Origin: Paludibacteraceae bacterium
GTDB taxonomy: Bacteria > Bacteroidota > Bacteroidia > Bacteroidales > Paludibacteraceae
Direction: 5' to 3'
Length of the DNA: 64,000 nucleotides
Assembly (NCBI GenBank): GCA_016297215.1
Contig: JAEDGZ010000004.1
Location: 28,166 to 92,165, forward strand
The translations under genes and the position numbers were made by a program. The notes under the pieces were generated by a model. The model worked only from the letters and a program-made list of their open reading frames with translations. It did no database searches and was not told the DNA's origin. Positions 51,721 through 60,750 of this stretch are shown one piece after another; within the stretch, counting starts at the first letter, position 1; each line of letters opens with the position of its first letter.

Positions 51721-54099
51721 ATGAAGCACTATTTTGCAGCATTTTCCATATCCCTCTTTCTTTCTCTCCCTCTTTCTGCGGCGACGTATTTTGCTTCGCC
51801 GGCGGGGACGGGGAACGGTAGTTCGTATGCGAGTCCTTGCTTGTTGAGTACGGGTATCAGTAAATTGAAGAGTGCCGGTGATACGCTGTATCTGCTCGGC
51901 GGGCAGTACGACCTTGGGAATACCAAGATTAGCAGCAAGAACGGCAACAGCACTGCCTATATCGTCATCTCCGGCTACCCGGGGGAGACCGCTATCTTGG
52001 ACTTCCGCACTACCGCCTACGGCACGCGCGGATTGCAAGTCGCAAGCAATTGCACCTATCTGCATATCAAGGACTTGACCCTCCGCTATTCCGGCAAGAA
52101 CAACCTCTACAACGAGGGCAGTTACTGTCTGTTTGAGCACTTGGACATCTACGGTTCGGCGGATACGGGCTGCCAGATGAAAGTAGGCGGATACAACATC
52201 ATCAAGAACGTGGACTCCCACGACAATTTCGACTACGAGTTGGACAAGTCGGGCAATCTGACGCAGTGCGACTTCGGCGGCAACGCAGACGGCTTTGCCG
52301 ACAAGCAGCACAGCGGTGCCCCCAACCACTATATCGGCTGCCGTAGTTGGAACAACTCCGATGACGGGTGGGACTTCTTCGACCGCGTAACCACCGGCGA
52401 GACAGTTATCGAGCAGAGCATCTGCTACAAGAATGGTCCAGCCTACTACGACATGCGCAACCACCCGCGCTATGAGACCGACAAAGCATGGTTCGACCAA
52501 TTCGCCACCCCGCGCACCGTGGTGGATGCTGACGGGAATACAGTAACCGTATCGCTGGAAAGATACCCGAATATGGGCAATGGCAACGGCTTCAAGATGG
52601 GTGGCAACTACTCGAGCCATCAGGTGCTGATACACCACTGTCTCGCCGTTGCCAACACCGTCAAAGGCTTCGACCAGAACAACAACGACGGCACCATGCG
52701 TTTCTACAACAACACCGGCTACTTCAACGGCTACGACTTCGGTTTCACCACCAAGTACGGCACCCTCAGCATACAGAACTGCCTCTCGTACAAGAGCAAA
52801 AACGGCAACTATACGGAGGCAGCAACTACACTTGTTAATTCGTACAACAGTTGGAATATCAATGGATTAAGCGTTACTTCCTCAGACTTCCTCTCGCTCG
52901 ACACCACGCAGATTCTCGCTGCCCGCCAAGCGGACGGTTCCCTCGCAGAGGGCACACTGCTCCGCCTTGCCGCTGGCTCCGCCCTGATTGATGCGGGTAC
53001 GAATGTAGGTCTGCCCTATACCGGTTCGGCTCCCGACCTCGGCTGCTACGAGACGGACGGCATACTCCACCCGACCATCACCTGCACCTCCGAAAACAGC
53101 GAACAGTGGCTGATGGAAGGAGAGAACATTAGCCCGATTGTATTCCAATGGGGCGGCGCGGCGACCAGATTGAAATGCAGCAATTTACCGACAGGTATTA
53201 CCTACAAAATCAGCAATACCAACAAGACGCTCACCCTCTCGGGCAACGTGGGGCAAGCAGGAACCTACACCATCACCGTTTCTACGGTTTCCGATGAAGC
53301 AGAGGTAAACAGCCTTAACGCAACGCTGCATATCAAATCAAGCGCGTGCAAGAAAGTCGGTTTTGTTACTATGCCTAATAGCCCGGAGGACGCGTTGATT
53401 CTCAATAAGTTGCGTCGCAGCGACTCGCTGGCGGTAACTATCTTGGACGCTACTGCCACCGACACGGACTACTCGCTGTACGATGTACTCATCCTTAGCG
53501 CAAAACCCAACAGTGGTGCCGCCGCCTTTGCACAACTGAAAGGCTACGACAAGCCCATGTTGGTGTTGAAACCTTTCCTCTACAAGAGCAGCGTGTGGAA
53601 CTGGGGAACGCCCGCCAACACACAGGATGTGGCAGTCTATGTGTCCGACACCACGCATACGATATTCCAAAACATTAACTTCCGCGGAGGTAATGAGTTA
53701 GTGCTCTTCTCGCAGTGCAACACCAACGCCGTAACGGCTATCACAGACTGGACGCAGGAAGGTATTTGCTTAGCCTCGCCTGTTTCGCAAAACTCCTACA
53801 CAACCATAGCCGATATGCCCGTGGGGACAGTGGTCGGCGGAACGACACTCCCGCAACGGTTAGTTACCATCGGTATCTCGGAATACAGCACCGCCTACCT
53901 TACCAACGAGGCACTGCAAGTGCTGGAGAACACCGTCTATTACCTCCTGTCCCTGCCGCTGCCGCAAGGTCCGACGCAGGAGGTCGCCACTGACAAACTA
54001 CCGCACCCCGCTGTGCGCAAAGTCTGCACGCTGCAGGGAATCCGCCTCCTCATCGGCGACAAGACCTACGACCTATTTGGAAGAGAAATTAACAATTAA
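51721..54099 (+). CDS. secreted PL9-like parallel beta-helix protein
   Basis: 792 residues with a signal peptide (to about 21). Residues about 22-400 form a right-handed beta-helix with polysaccharide-lyase family 9 wording: YFASPAGTGNGSSY, NADGFADKQHSG (about 187), IGCRSWNNSDDGWDFFD and GNGFKMGGNYSSHQV (about 287; its Lys corresponds to the catalytic base of PL9 pectate lyases). Then an Ig-like domain (about 455-540), an alpha/beta domain (about 544-760, KKVGFVTMPNSPEDALILNKL, YDVLILSAKPN) and a short tail QGIRLLIGDKTYDLFGREI resembling a type IX sorting end. Likely a secreted polyuronate lyase or glycan-binding protein. Confidence 0.82.
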   Translation: MKHYFAAFSISLFLSLPLSAATYFASPAGTGNGSSYASPCLLSTGISKLKSAGDTLYLLGGQYDLGNTKISSKNGNSTAYIVISGYPGETAILDFRTTAYGTRGLQVASNCTYLHIKDLTLRYSGKNNLYNEGSYCLFEHLDIYGSADTGCQMKVGGYNIIKNVDSHDNFDYELDKSGNLTQCDFGGNADGFADKQHSGAPNHYIGCRSWNNSDDGWDFFDRVTTGETVIEQSICYKNGPAYYDMRNHPRYETDKAWFDQFATPRTVVDADGNTVTVSLERYPNMGNGNGFKMGGNYSSHQVLIHHCLAVANTVKGFDQNNNDGTMRFYNNTGYFNGYDFGFTTKYGTLSIQNCLSYKSKNGNYTEAATTLVNSYNSWNINGLSVTSSDFLSLDTTQILAARQADGSLAEGTLLRLAAGSALIDAGTNVGLPYTGSAPDLGCYETDGILHPTITCTSENSEQWLMEGENISPIVFQWGGAATRLKCSNLPTGITYKISNTNKTLTLSGNVGQAGTYTITVSTVSDEAEVNSLNATLHIKSSACKKVGFVTMPNSPEDALILNKLRRSDSLAVTILDATATDTDYSLYDVLILSAKPNSGAAAFAQLKGYDKPMLVLKPFLYKSSVWNWGTPANTQDVAVYVSDTTHTIFQNINFRGGNELVLFSQCNTNAVTAITDWTQEGICLASPVSQNSYTTIADMPVGTVVGGTTLPQRLVTIGISEYSTAYLTNEALQVLENTVYYLLSLPLPQGPTQEVATDKLPHPAVRKVCTLQGIRLLIGDKTYDLFGREINN

Positions 54100-54123
54100 A
54101 AATTAACAATTAACATTCCACTG

Positions 54124-54195
54124 CTCTGAGTATTCTGAGTACTCCGAGAACTCAGATAATTCTGATAATTCAGAGCAATCCGATAATTCGTAAAT
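54124..54195. repeat. 9-bp tandem repeat array
   Basis: Eight units: CTCTGAGTA, TTCTGAGTA, CTCCGAGAA, CTCAGATAA, TTCTGATAA, TTCAGAGCA, ATCCGATAA, TTCGTAAAT. Confidence 0.82.
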
Positions 54196-54208
54196 CGTAC
54201 ATAACGCC

Positions 54209-55510
54209 ATGACAATCACTGATTTACTCCGTCAAGAGGTGGTGCCCGCTATCGGCTGTACTGAGCCTATCGCGGTGGCACTATGTGTCGCGAAAGCCAA
54301 AGAAGAACTGGGTCAAGAACCCGAAGAGATTGTGGTGCGCCTGAGTAAGAACATCTACAAGAACGCCATGGCTGTGGGTATTCCCAACACCGGCATGACG
54401 GGGCTTCCGATTGCTATTGCGCTGGGGGCAACGGCAGGGCATAGCGCGTATATGCTGGAGGTGTTGCGCGATGCGGACGAGGCTGCCGTAACCTATGCCA
54501 AAGGCTATATGGAGCGGACACCCATCCGCATTGAGGTAGCAGAAGACGCACCCGATATCCTCTACATCCACACCCTTGTCCGTGCAGGCGAAGCACAAGC
54601 CGAAGCCACTATTCAAGGGACACATACGCATTTCCTTCCACCTGAGGAAGAGGCAGTGAAAAAGCAATGTAGTACCAATATATCGGAAACAAGCACGGAG
54701 GCGAAAGCCGATATCCTTCCTTCGCTGCGCGCTGTATGGGAGTATGCGATGACGGTGGATTTGGAGGAGGTAGTATGGTTGCAAGAGGGCGCAGAGATGA
54801 ATATCCGCGCCGCAGAGACCTCCTTCCGCGGCAACTACGGACACGGACTGGGACGACTTCTGCACTCTTCCACACAAGCACCATTGTCAAATTGTCAAAT
54901 CGGCGATGTTTTTGGCGACACGCTTTTCACGAAGATACTGAGTTACACCTGCGGGGCGTGCGATGCGCGTATGTCGGGCGCGATGGTGCAGGTGATGTCC
55001 AACTCGGGTTCCGGCAATCAGGGAATCTCCTGCTCGGTGCCCGTCTATCTCTACGCCAAAGAGCGGGGTTGTAGCCGCGAGCAGACGATTCGTGCGCTGA
55101 CGCTGAGCAACCTGACGGTAGTGTACATCAAGCAGTCGCTGGGACGGCTGTCGGCACTGTGCGGCTGTGTGGTAGCGGCAACGGGTTCGGCGGTGGGGAT
55201 TACTTACCTGATGGGCGGCGGATACGAGGAAATCACATACGCCATCAAGAACATGATTGCCAATATCTCGGGTATGATATGCGACGGCGCGAAACCCGGT
55301 TGCGCGTTGAAAGTTACGAGCGGCGTGGGCACGGCGATTCTTTCTGCTTCGCTGGCGATGCAGCACTCGTATGCCGACGCTTCGGAGGGCATCGTGGAAG
55401 AAGATATCGACCGCACCATCCACAACCTCACTCGAATAGGACACGACGGCATGACCCAGACTGATGACCTCATCCTTGACATCATGACACATAAGGAAAA
55501 AAATAATTAA
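54209..55510 (+). CDS. L-cysteine desulfidase family (CyuA/UPF0597)
   Basis: Cytoplasmic Fe-S enzyme of 433 residues that, in characterised members, breaks L-cysteine into sulfide, ammonia and pyruvate. The N-terminus reads VVPAIGCTEPIAVALC (cluster Cys), with KNAMAVGIPNTGMTGLPIAIALG, SYTCGACDARMSGAMVQVMSNSGSGNQGI (the serine-dehydratase-like core) and GMICDGAKPGCALKVTSG with further cluster cysteines. It is related to the L-serine dehydratase fold. The spacer to the following LRR gene is only 5 bp. Substrate (cysteine or serine) is from the family, not shown here. Confidence 0.9.
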   Translation: MTITDLLRQEVVPAIGCTEPIAVALCVAKAKEELGQEPEEIVVRLSKNIYKNAMAVGIPNTGMTGLPIAIALGATAGHSAYMLEVLRDADEAAVTYAKGYMERTPIRIEVAEDAPDILYIHTLVRAGEAQAEATIQGTHTHFLPPEEEAVKKQCSTNISETSTEAKADILPSLRAVWEYAMTVDLEEVVWLQEGAEMNIRAAETSFRGNYGHGLGRLLHSSTQAPLSNCQIGDVFGDTLFTKILSYTCGACDARMSGAMVQVMSNSGSGNQGISCSVPVYLYAKERGCSREQTIRALTLSNLTVVYIKQSLGRLSALCGCVVAATGSAVGITYLMGGGYEEITYAIKNMIANISGMICDGAKPGCALKVTSGVGTAILSASLAMQHSYADASEGIVEEDIDRTIHNLTRIGHDGMTQTDDLILDIMTHKEKNN

Positions 55511-55515
55511 CCATT

Positions 55516-57294
55516 ATGAAGGTATTTCGAAATATATTACTTTTACTATTTCTTCCCCTCACGCTCGTAGCGCAAGAGGAGAAAGTCTGTTTTCAGGAGA
55601 TTTACTACACCATTGACGCCGACAATCTGACTGCCGAAGTGGCAACGAATGCCAAGGCAAGCGGTGCGCTGTTTCTCCCCGAGGAGATTATGGTAAACGA
55701 GGTAACCTACCGCGTTACGTCTATCGCTGACAACGCATTCAAAGGCTGCAAAAACCTCACCGCCATCGTCTTGCCGCATTCCCTCAACCGCATCTACCGC
55801 TCTGCCTTCGAGGGTACGGGTATTCTACTCAACAAGGAGAATTGGCGCGATGGGGCGCTCTATTTGGATAGTTGTTTGATTGCCACCGACAAGACCATCG
55901 ACCCCAAGTATGCCGTTGTCGAAGGCACACGCCTCATCGCTGCGGGTGCCTTCCGCGACAACAAGGTGGTTACACGCGTGGAGATACCCGCATCCATCAC
56001 GCGCATTGACCACGAGACCTTCCTCGGATGCAAGAATCTCCAGCGCGTCAATATCCCCTCCTCCGTACAATCTATCGGCGAAGATGCGTTCAAAGGCACG
56101 GGTATCTACCTAAATGATAAGAAGTGGAAAAAAGGGGCACTCTATATCGATAGTTGCCTGATCGCGGTCAACGACAACGCACCGGCTGCTTTCTCCTTCC
56201 AAAACAAGATTCCCACGCGCCTCATTGCAGAAAGGGCATTCGCTAACAACAAGACCATCAAGCAGGTAGGCGTCCCTAAAACAATAACTTCCATTCCTAA
56301 CGCCGCATTCTATCGTTGCGAGAACCTTGAAAGCATCACCCTGCCCGCCACTATACGCTCCATCGGGAACTTCGCTTTCTACGGCTGTGCTAAACTGCGC
56401 GCTATCGCTTTTCCGAGTGGGGTGGAGCATATCGGCATGGGGTCTTTCTACGGCTGCAAGAGCCTGCGCGAACTGACCTTGCCGGAATCCATCACCTCCA
56501 TTCCCCAAGCGGCGTTCTACTCCTGCGGCAGAGTAAAGACCCTGCGCCTACCTTCCCGACTGCAACGAATCAGCAACGGGGCTTTCTGCGGTTGCGCGGA
56601 ACTCACGGAAATAACTTTCCCCGAGACGGTCAAAGAATTAGGAGAGATGGCTTTTGCGGGATGTATCACACTCACCGAGGTTACGCTGCCCGAGCAGATC
56701 AGCACTATCAACAAGAGTCTGTTTATGGGCTGTACACACCTTCGGAAAGTGGTGCTGCCGGAAGGGATATATGCCATCGGAGACGAAGCCTTCAAAGGAT
56801 GTATTGCTCTGATAAACATTGTCTTGCCCGAATCGACATACCGCATCGGTAAATCCGCATTCCAAGACTGCATGCAGCTGAGCCGTCTGCGCCTGCCCGA
56901 CCACGTGCAGATGATTGAGCAGGCGGCTTTCCAAGGCTGCCAATACTTAGAAGAGATCGTCTTCCCGCCTCTGCTGGAAACCGTCTCCGAAAGAGCGTTC
57001 GCACATTGTATCAATATGCACTCGCTCGAACTCAACGACCGACTGAAGACGATTGAGAAGCAGGCTTTTCTCCATTGCCCGCAGTTGCGCGAGATAGTGC
57101 TCAAAGACAGCATCACTACTATTGGCGAAGAAGCCTTTGCAGAGTGCCGTAACCTGAAGAAAGTGCGCTACCCTGCTGCTTTGAAAGAAATCAAGAGCGC
57201 GGCTTTCCGCGACTGCGAATCCCTCCTCCCGCCCTCGATCCCTGTTGCCCCCATCGTAGCCCGCAATGCCTACAAGGGCTGTAAAAAACAGTAA
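55516..57294 (+). CDS. BspA-like LRR protein
   Basis: 592 residues with a signal peptide (to about 19, ...TLVAQ). Nearly the whole mature chain is LRR_5/BspA repeats (about 20, such as ITSIPNAAFYRCENLESITLP and LKTIEKQAFLHCPQLREIVLK), and one inserted motif (GTGILLNKENWRDGALYLDSCLIA) occurs twice. It ends AYKGCKKQ with no sorting tail, so it may stay periplasmic or attach otherwise, unlike the LRR protein at 8418. Unlike that gene, its repeats are diverged in DNA. Possibly cotranscribed with the CyuA-family gene. Confidence 0.85.
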   Translation: MKVFRNILLLLFLPLTLVAQEEKVCFQEIYYTIDADNLTAEVATNAKASGALFLPEEIMVNEVTYRVTSIADNAFKGCKNLTAIVLPHSLNRIYRSAFEGTGILLNKENWRDGALYLDSCLIATDKTIDPKYAVVEGTRLIAAGAFRDNKVVTRVEIPASITRIDHETFLGCKNLQRVNIPSSVQSIGEDAFKGTGIYLNDKKWKKGALYIDSCLIAVNDNAPAAFSFQNKIPTRLIAERAFANNKTIKQVGVPKTITSIPNAAFYRCENLESITLPATIRSIGNFAFYGCAKLRAIAFPSGVEHIGMGSFYGCKSLRELTLPESITSIPQAAFYSCGRVKTLRLPSRLQRISNGAFCGCAELTEITFPETVKELGEMAFAGCITLTEVTLPEQISTINKSLFMGCTHLRKVVLPEGIYAIGDEAFKGCIALINIVLPESTYRIGKSAFQDCMQLSRLRLPDHVQMIEQAAFQGCQYLEEIVFPPLLETVSERAFAHCINMHSLELNDRLKTIEKQAFLHCPQLREIVLKDSITTIGEEAFAECRNLKKVRYPAALKEIKSAAFRDCESLLPPSIPVAPIVARNAYKGCKKQ

Positions 57295-57361
57295 ATCGGA
57301 CTGCAACGCTGACTCATATACTACATTTTGTTATTTTTCCCATGAAAAATTGCCACTTTAT

Positions 57362-57392
57362 TTGCTTATATAAAAAATAAGTACTATCTTTG
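57362..57392 (+). promoter_or_regulatory. promoter of a small RNA
   Basis: TTG at 57362-57364, exactly 20 nt, TATCTTTG at 57385-57392; transcription start about 57398. No open frame of any size follows before the terminator. Confidence 0.82.
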
Positions 57393-57397
57393 CTCCG

Positions 57398-57467
57398 CAA
57401 TTTGGTAGCAATCTGCTATCGCCATAGTGTGTAAATTTAAACTACCGTTTAGATTTACACACTTTTT
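57398..57467 (+). ncRNA. small stand-alone RNA, about 70 nt
   Basis: The transcript runs from the promoter above to an intrinsic terminator. It has a first hairpin GGTAGCA-ATC-TGCTATC (57404-57420) and a second hairpin of 16 bp, GTGTGTAAATTTAAAC (57427-57442) with GTTTAGATTTACACAC (57447-57462), loop TACC, one G-U pair, followed by TTTTT. The size and layout suit a trans-acting small RNA or a short regulatory RNA. The 7 nt between the hairpins and the ATC/TACC loops are the only unpaired parts. It is distinct from the leader of rseC, which has its own promoter. No family is recognised. Confidence 0.75.
57427..57467 (+). terminator. terminator of the small RNA
   Basis: 16-bp stem with a 4-nt loop followed by five T; the strongest terminator-like hairpin in the window. 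Confidence 0.85.
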
Positions 57468-57507
57468 CTATGCCTATCCCGCTGTTTTCTGCCTCTTTTT
57501 ATTTGAT

Positions 57508-57551
57508 AATCACTAACTAATCACTAACTAATCACTAACTAATCACTAACT
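57508..57551. repeat. 11-bp tandem repeat array
   Basis: Four perfect AATCACTAACT units, the same unit as at 35357. Together with the small RNA and the rseC promoter they account for the 589-base gap 57295-57883; the rest (57552-57828) shows nothing recognisable. Confidence 0.85.
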
Positions 57552-57828
57552 CGCATTGCGATGATTACTTTGCTGATGAAAAATTTACTTATATCAAACT
57601 CCTGTTAATTATTTCAGCAATCAAAGACTAATATGTTTTTGGGGTAGGAAATTAATGGTTAATTACAAGAAAATTATATGTTAGAAAGTGTTTCGATGTA
57701 TTAGTGCTTTATTTCGAGATTGCATTCACTTTTGCGCTATTCCCTCGGTGTCCTCTCCCTCCAAATGTTGACCGAGAGTGTGCTTTTATGCAATTTTTGT
57801 GGAAAAATGTGCATTTTGCTAAATAGAT

Positions 57829-57859
57829 TTGGCAGTTTCAAAAAAAAATAGTAACTTTG
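57829..57859 (+). promoter_or_regulatory. promoter of the rseC-rnf operon
   Basis: TTG at 57829-57831, 20 nt, TAACTTTG at 57852-57859; the leader is only about 20 nt. Confidence 0.75.
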
Positions 57860-57883
57860 TGCGCTTTTTGAAATATATATTTT

Positions 57884-58294
57884 ATGGACGAACTGATACG
57901 ACATGAGGGGATAGTACTCGCCGTGAAAGACGGGAAAGCACTAGTGGAAATCGTGCAGACGAGTGCTTGCAGCGCCTGTAAGGCGCGCAGTATGTGCATG
58001 TCCGCCGAGAGCCAAGAGAAGCGTATCGATGCCGTGATGGCGGAGCCGCTGAACGCCGGAGACCGTGTAGAGGTAATGGTTACAGAGCGGCTGGCATGGA
58101 AAGCGGTGTTGCTAGCGTATATCCTGCCGTTCGTAGTGATGATGGCGGTGATTGGCTTGCTGAACCTGTGGATAGAGAGCGAGGCGGTAGTGGGGACGGT
58201 GGCGCTGTGTGCTATTGCGTTGTACTACATCGTGTTATCGTTCTTCAGAGGGCGGCTGCAGAAAGAGTTCTCCTTCACAGCAAGAAAAATCTGA
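57884..58294 (+). CDS. rseC: RseC/MucC-family (SoxR-reducing) protein
   Basis: 136-residue membrane protein with an N-terminal cytoplasmic part carrying Cys clusters (TSACSACKARSMC) and two membrane segments (about 73-115). RseC-type proteins are linked to the Rnf/Rsx complex, for example in reducing SoxR in enterobacteria; the gene commonly heads rnf operons in Bacteroidota. The four cysteines suggest an Fe-S or redox function. It is followed by rnfB after 39 bp. Confidence 0.92.
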   Translation: MDELIRHEGIVLAVKDGKALVEIVQTSACSACKARSMCMSAESQEKRIDAVMAEPLNAGDRVEVMVTERLAWKAVLLAYILPFVVMMAVIGLLNLWIESEAVVGTVALCAIALYYIVLSFFRGRLQKEFSFTARKI

Positions 58295-58333
58295 CCACTA
58301 ACCACTGACAACTAATTAACAAAAACATATATC

Positions 58334-59269
58334 ATGAATTTAATCTTTATTTCTTTGCTCGTTTTGGGCGTAACGGGTTTGGTGGCAGCGGTGCTGCTCT
58401 ACCTGATTGCCCAAAAGTTCAAGGTAGAGGAAGACCCTCGTATCGATGAGGTGCAGGAAGCGCTCCCAGGTGCGAACTGCGGCGGATGCGGTTTCGCAGG
58501 TTGCCGCGCGCTGGCGGAGGCATGCGTGAAAGCCGACTCGCTGGATGGTCTGCTCTGCCCTGTTGGCGGTGCACCCACGATGACGAAAGTGGGCGAAATC
58601 TTAGGAATGGCTGCCCCTGTGACGGAGCCGAAAGTGGCGGTAGTACGCTGCAACGGTACCTGCGCGGCGCGTCCTAAGACGAGTGAGTATAACGGCGAGC
58701 GCCATTGCGACATCATGCACAGCCTGTATGGTGGCGAGGCGGACTGCCGCTTCGGCTGCTTGGGCTGCGGCGACTGCACCCGCGCCTGCCAGTTCGGCGC
58801 GCTGTCGATGGACAAAGAGACGGGGCTTCCCGTGGTGGACGAAGAGAAATGTACCGCCTGCGGCAAGTGCGTTCAAGCCTGTCCGCGCCGCCTGATTGAG
58901 TTGCGCAAGAAAGGTCCGAAGAACCGCCGCATGGTGGTGCTCTGCCGCAACGAAGACAAGGGCGCCATCACGCGCAAGGTCTGCAAAAACGGCTGCATCG
59001 GCTGTGGCAAGTGCGCAAAAGAATGTCCGTTCGACGCTATCGTAGTGGAGAACAACTTGGCATATATTGATTTCGAGAAGTGCCGTCTGTGTCGCAAGTG
59101 CGAGGCTGTATGTCCCACGGGTGCCATCCACGCCGTGAACTTCCCTCCGCGCCCGCAAAAACCGGCAGAGCCCGCTGCCAAACCTGCCGCTGCACCCGCT
59201 GCCGGAGCAGCACCCGCAGGCGAGACGCCTGCGTCCCCAGTAAATGTAGAAAAGGAGGTAAAAGCATGA
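58334..59269 (+). CDS. rnfB: Rnf complex subunit RnfB
   Basis: Ferredoxin-like subunit that feeds electrons into the Rnf pump. The 311 residues have one N-terminal membrane helix, the [4Fe-4S] domain LPGANCGGCGFAGCRALAEAC...LLCPVGG, then four ferredoxin-type CxxCxxCxxxC motifs (CLGCGDCTRAC, CTACGKCVQAC, CIGCGKCAKEC, CRLCRKCEAVC). The C-terminal Pro/Ala-rich tail contains AGETPASP from a type A palindrome (59214-59240), in the reverse frame relative to the other genes. The stop overlaps the rnfC start (ATGA). Confidence 0.96.
   Translation: MNLIFISLLVLGVTGLVAAVLLYLIAQKFKVEEDPRIDEVQEALPGANCGGCGFAGCRALAEACVKADSLDGLLCPVGGAPTMTKVGEILGMAAPVTEPKVAVVRCNGTCAARPKTSEYNGERHCDIMHSLYGGEADCRFGCLGCGDCTRACQFGALSMDKETGLPVVDEEKCTACGKCVQACPRRLIELRKKGPKNRRMVVLCRNEDKGAITRKVCKNGCIGCGKCAKECPFDAIVVENNLAYIDFEKCRLCRKCEAVCPTGAIHAVNFPPRPQKPAEPAAKPAAAPAAGAAPAGETPASPVNVEKEVKA
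59214..59240. repeat. type A palindrome in frame in rnfB
   Basis: CCGCAGGCG-AGA-CGCCTGC plus GTCCCCAG, read as AGETPASP in the C-terminal tail. Confidence 0.88.
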
Positions 59270-60609
59270 GTACGTTTCGTATAGGTGGAGTTCATCCACA
59301 GGAAAACAAGGAGTTTTCGGCGCACAAGCCCATCGTGGATTGCCCGCTGCCGAAGAAAGCGACCATCCTGCTCGCGCAGCACATCGGTGCGCCCGCAGTG
59401 CCCGTAGTGGAGAAAGGCGACAAAGTGCTGGTAGGACAGTTGATAGCCAAAGCAAATGGTTTCGTTAGTTCCAACGTATGCTCGCCCGTGAGCGGTACGG
59501 TGTCGAAGATTGACTCTATCGTGGACGCTACGGGCTTCCGCGCACCGGCTATCATGATAGACGTGGAGGGCGACGAGTGGCTGCCCGAGATAGACCGCAC
59601 GCCGGACATCAAGCGCGAGTGCACGCTTGAGCCCAAGGAGATAGTGGACAAGATTGCCGCAGCGGGTATCGTGGGTCTAGGCGGCGCATGCTTCCCCACG
59701 CAGGTGAAGTTGCTCCCGCCCCCGGGAAAGAAAGCCGAAGTACTGATTGTCAACGGCGTAGAGTGCGAACCCTACTTGACCAACGACCACCAACTGATGC
59801 TTGAGCACGGCGAGGAAATCATGATTGGTATTCAAATCGTGATGAAAGCCCTCGGTATCCACCGCGCCATCATCGGTATTGAGAAGAACAAGCCCGATGC
59901 CATCAAACACATGCAGGAACTGGCAAGCAAGATGCTGGGCGTAGAGGTGAAACCGCTGAAGGTGAAGTACCCGCAAGGCGGTGAGAAACAGTTGATTGAC
60001 GCTTGTATCCGTCGCCAAGTGCCGAGCGGCGCGCTGCCTATCGAGGTGGGTGCCGTGGTGGACAACGTGGCTACGCTGTACGCTGTCTATGAGGCAGTGC
60101 AGAAGAACAAGCCGCTGATTGACCGCGTGATGACCGTAACGGGCAAACACATGGAGAAGCCGGGCAACTACCGCGTGCGCTTCGGTACGCCTATTACGGA
60201 GATTATCGACTTCGCCGGCGGCATACCAGACCACTCGGGGCGTATCATCGCCGGAGGTCCTATGATGGGACGCGCCATCTCCAACCTGGAGGCAATGCCC
60301 GCCAACAAGCGTCTGTCAGCATTGCTCTTCATGCCGGAGAACGAGAGCCGCCGCCACGAGCCGACCAACTGCATCCGCTGCGCGAAGTGCGTGGATGCCT
60401 GCCCTATGGGCTTGGAGCCCTACCTGCTGGCGCAACTCAGCGCACGCCAAGACTGGGACACCATGGAGAAGCACGACGTGATGGATTGTATCGATTGCGG
60501 CTGCTGCCTCTTCACCTGCCCCAGCCATCGACCCTTGCTCGACTATATCCGTCTGGGCAAAGGCAAAGTAGGTGCCAACATCCGCGCTCGACAAGCGGCA
60601 AAGAAGTAA
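59266..60609 (+). CDS. rnfC: Rnf complex subunit RnfC
   Basis: Peripheral NADH/FMN and Fe-S subunit of 447 residues starting MSTFRIGGVHPQENK at the ATG at 59266, after AGGAGG 8 bp upstream, one of the few clear Shine-Dalgarno sequences here. Motifs: GLGGACFPTQVKL (flavin/NAD region), GVECEPYLTNDH, and two ferredoxin clusters CIRCAKCVDACPMGLEPY and CIDCGCCLFTCPSHRPLLDYIR. A longer in-frame extension upstream would lie within rnfB and is not used. Confidence 0.96.
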   Translation: MSTFRIGGVHPQENKEFSAHKPIVDCPLPKKATILLAQHIGAPAVPVVEKGDKVLVGQLIAKANGFVSSNVCSPVSGTVSKIDSIVDATGFRAPAIMIDVEGDEWLPEIDRTPDIKRECTLEPKEIVDKIAAAGIVGLGGACFPTQVKLLPPPGKKAEVLIVNGVECEPYLTNDHQLMLEHGEEIMIGIQIVMKALGIHRAIIGIEKNKPDAIKHMQELASKMLGVEVKPLKVKYPQGGEKQLIDACIRRQVPSGALPIEVGAVVDNVATLYAVYEAVQKNKPLIDRVMTVTGKHMEKPGNYRVRFGTPITEIIDFAGGIPDHSGRIIAGGPMMGRAISNLEAMPANKRLSALLFMPENESRRHEPTNCIRCAKCVDACPMGLEPYLLAQLSARQDWDTMEKHDVMDCIDCGCCLFTCPSHRPLLDYIRLGKGKVGANIRARQAAKK

Positions 60610-60750
60610 CAATAGAACGTTGATGGATAAAAGACCGCTTCGCTAAAAAGTAAAGGATAAAAGACCTATTAGTCTCGACGCTGAAACCTCATAGACGAAT
60701 GTTATCAGTCTTTCATCCATCATCCTTCATCCTTAATCCAAACAAGAAAT

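Noticed and set aside
59080..59265. long N-terminal extension of RnfC
   Set aside because: It overlaps the rnfB ferredoxin region in another frame; the ATG at 59266 has a Shine-Dalgarno and gives the family N-terminus.
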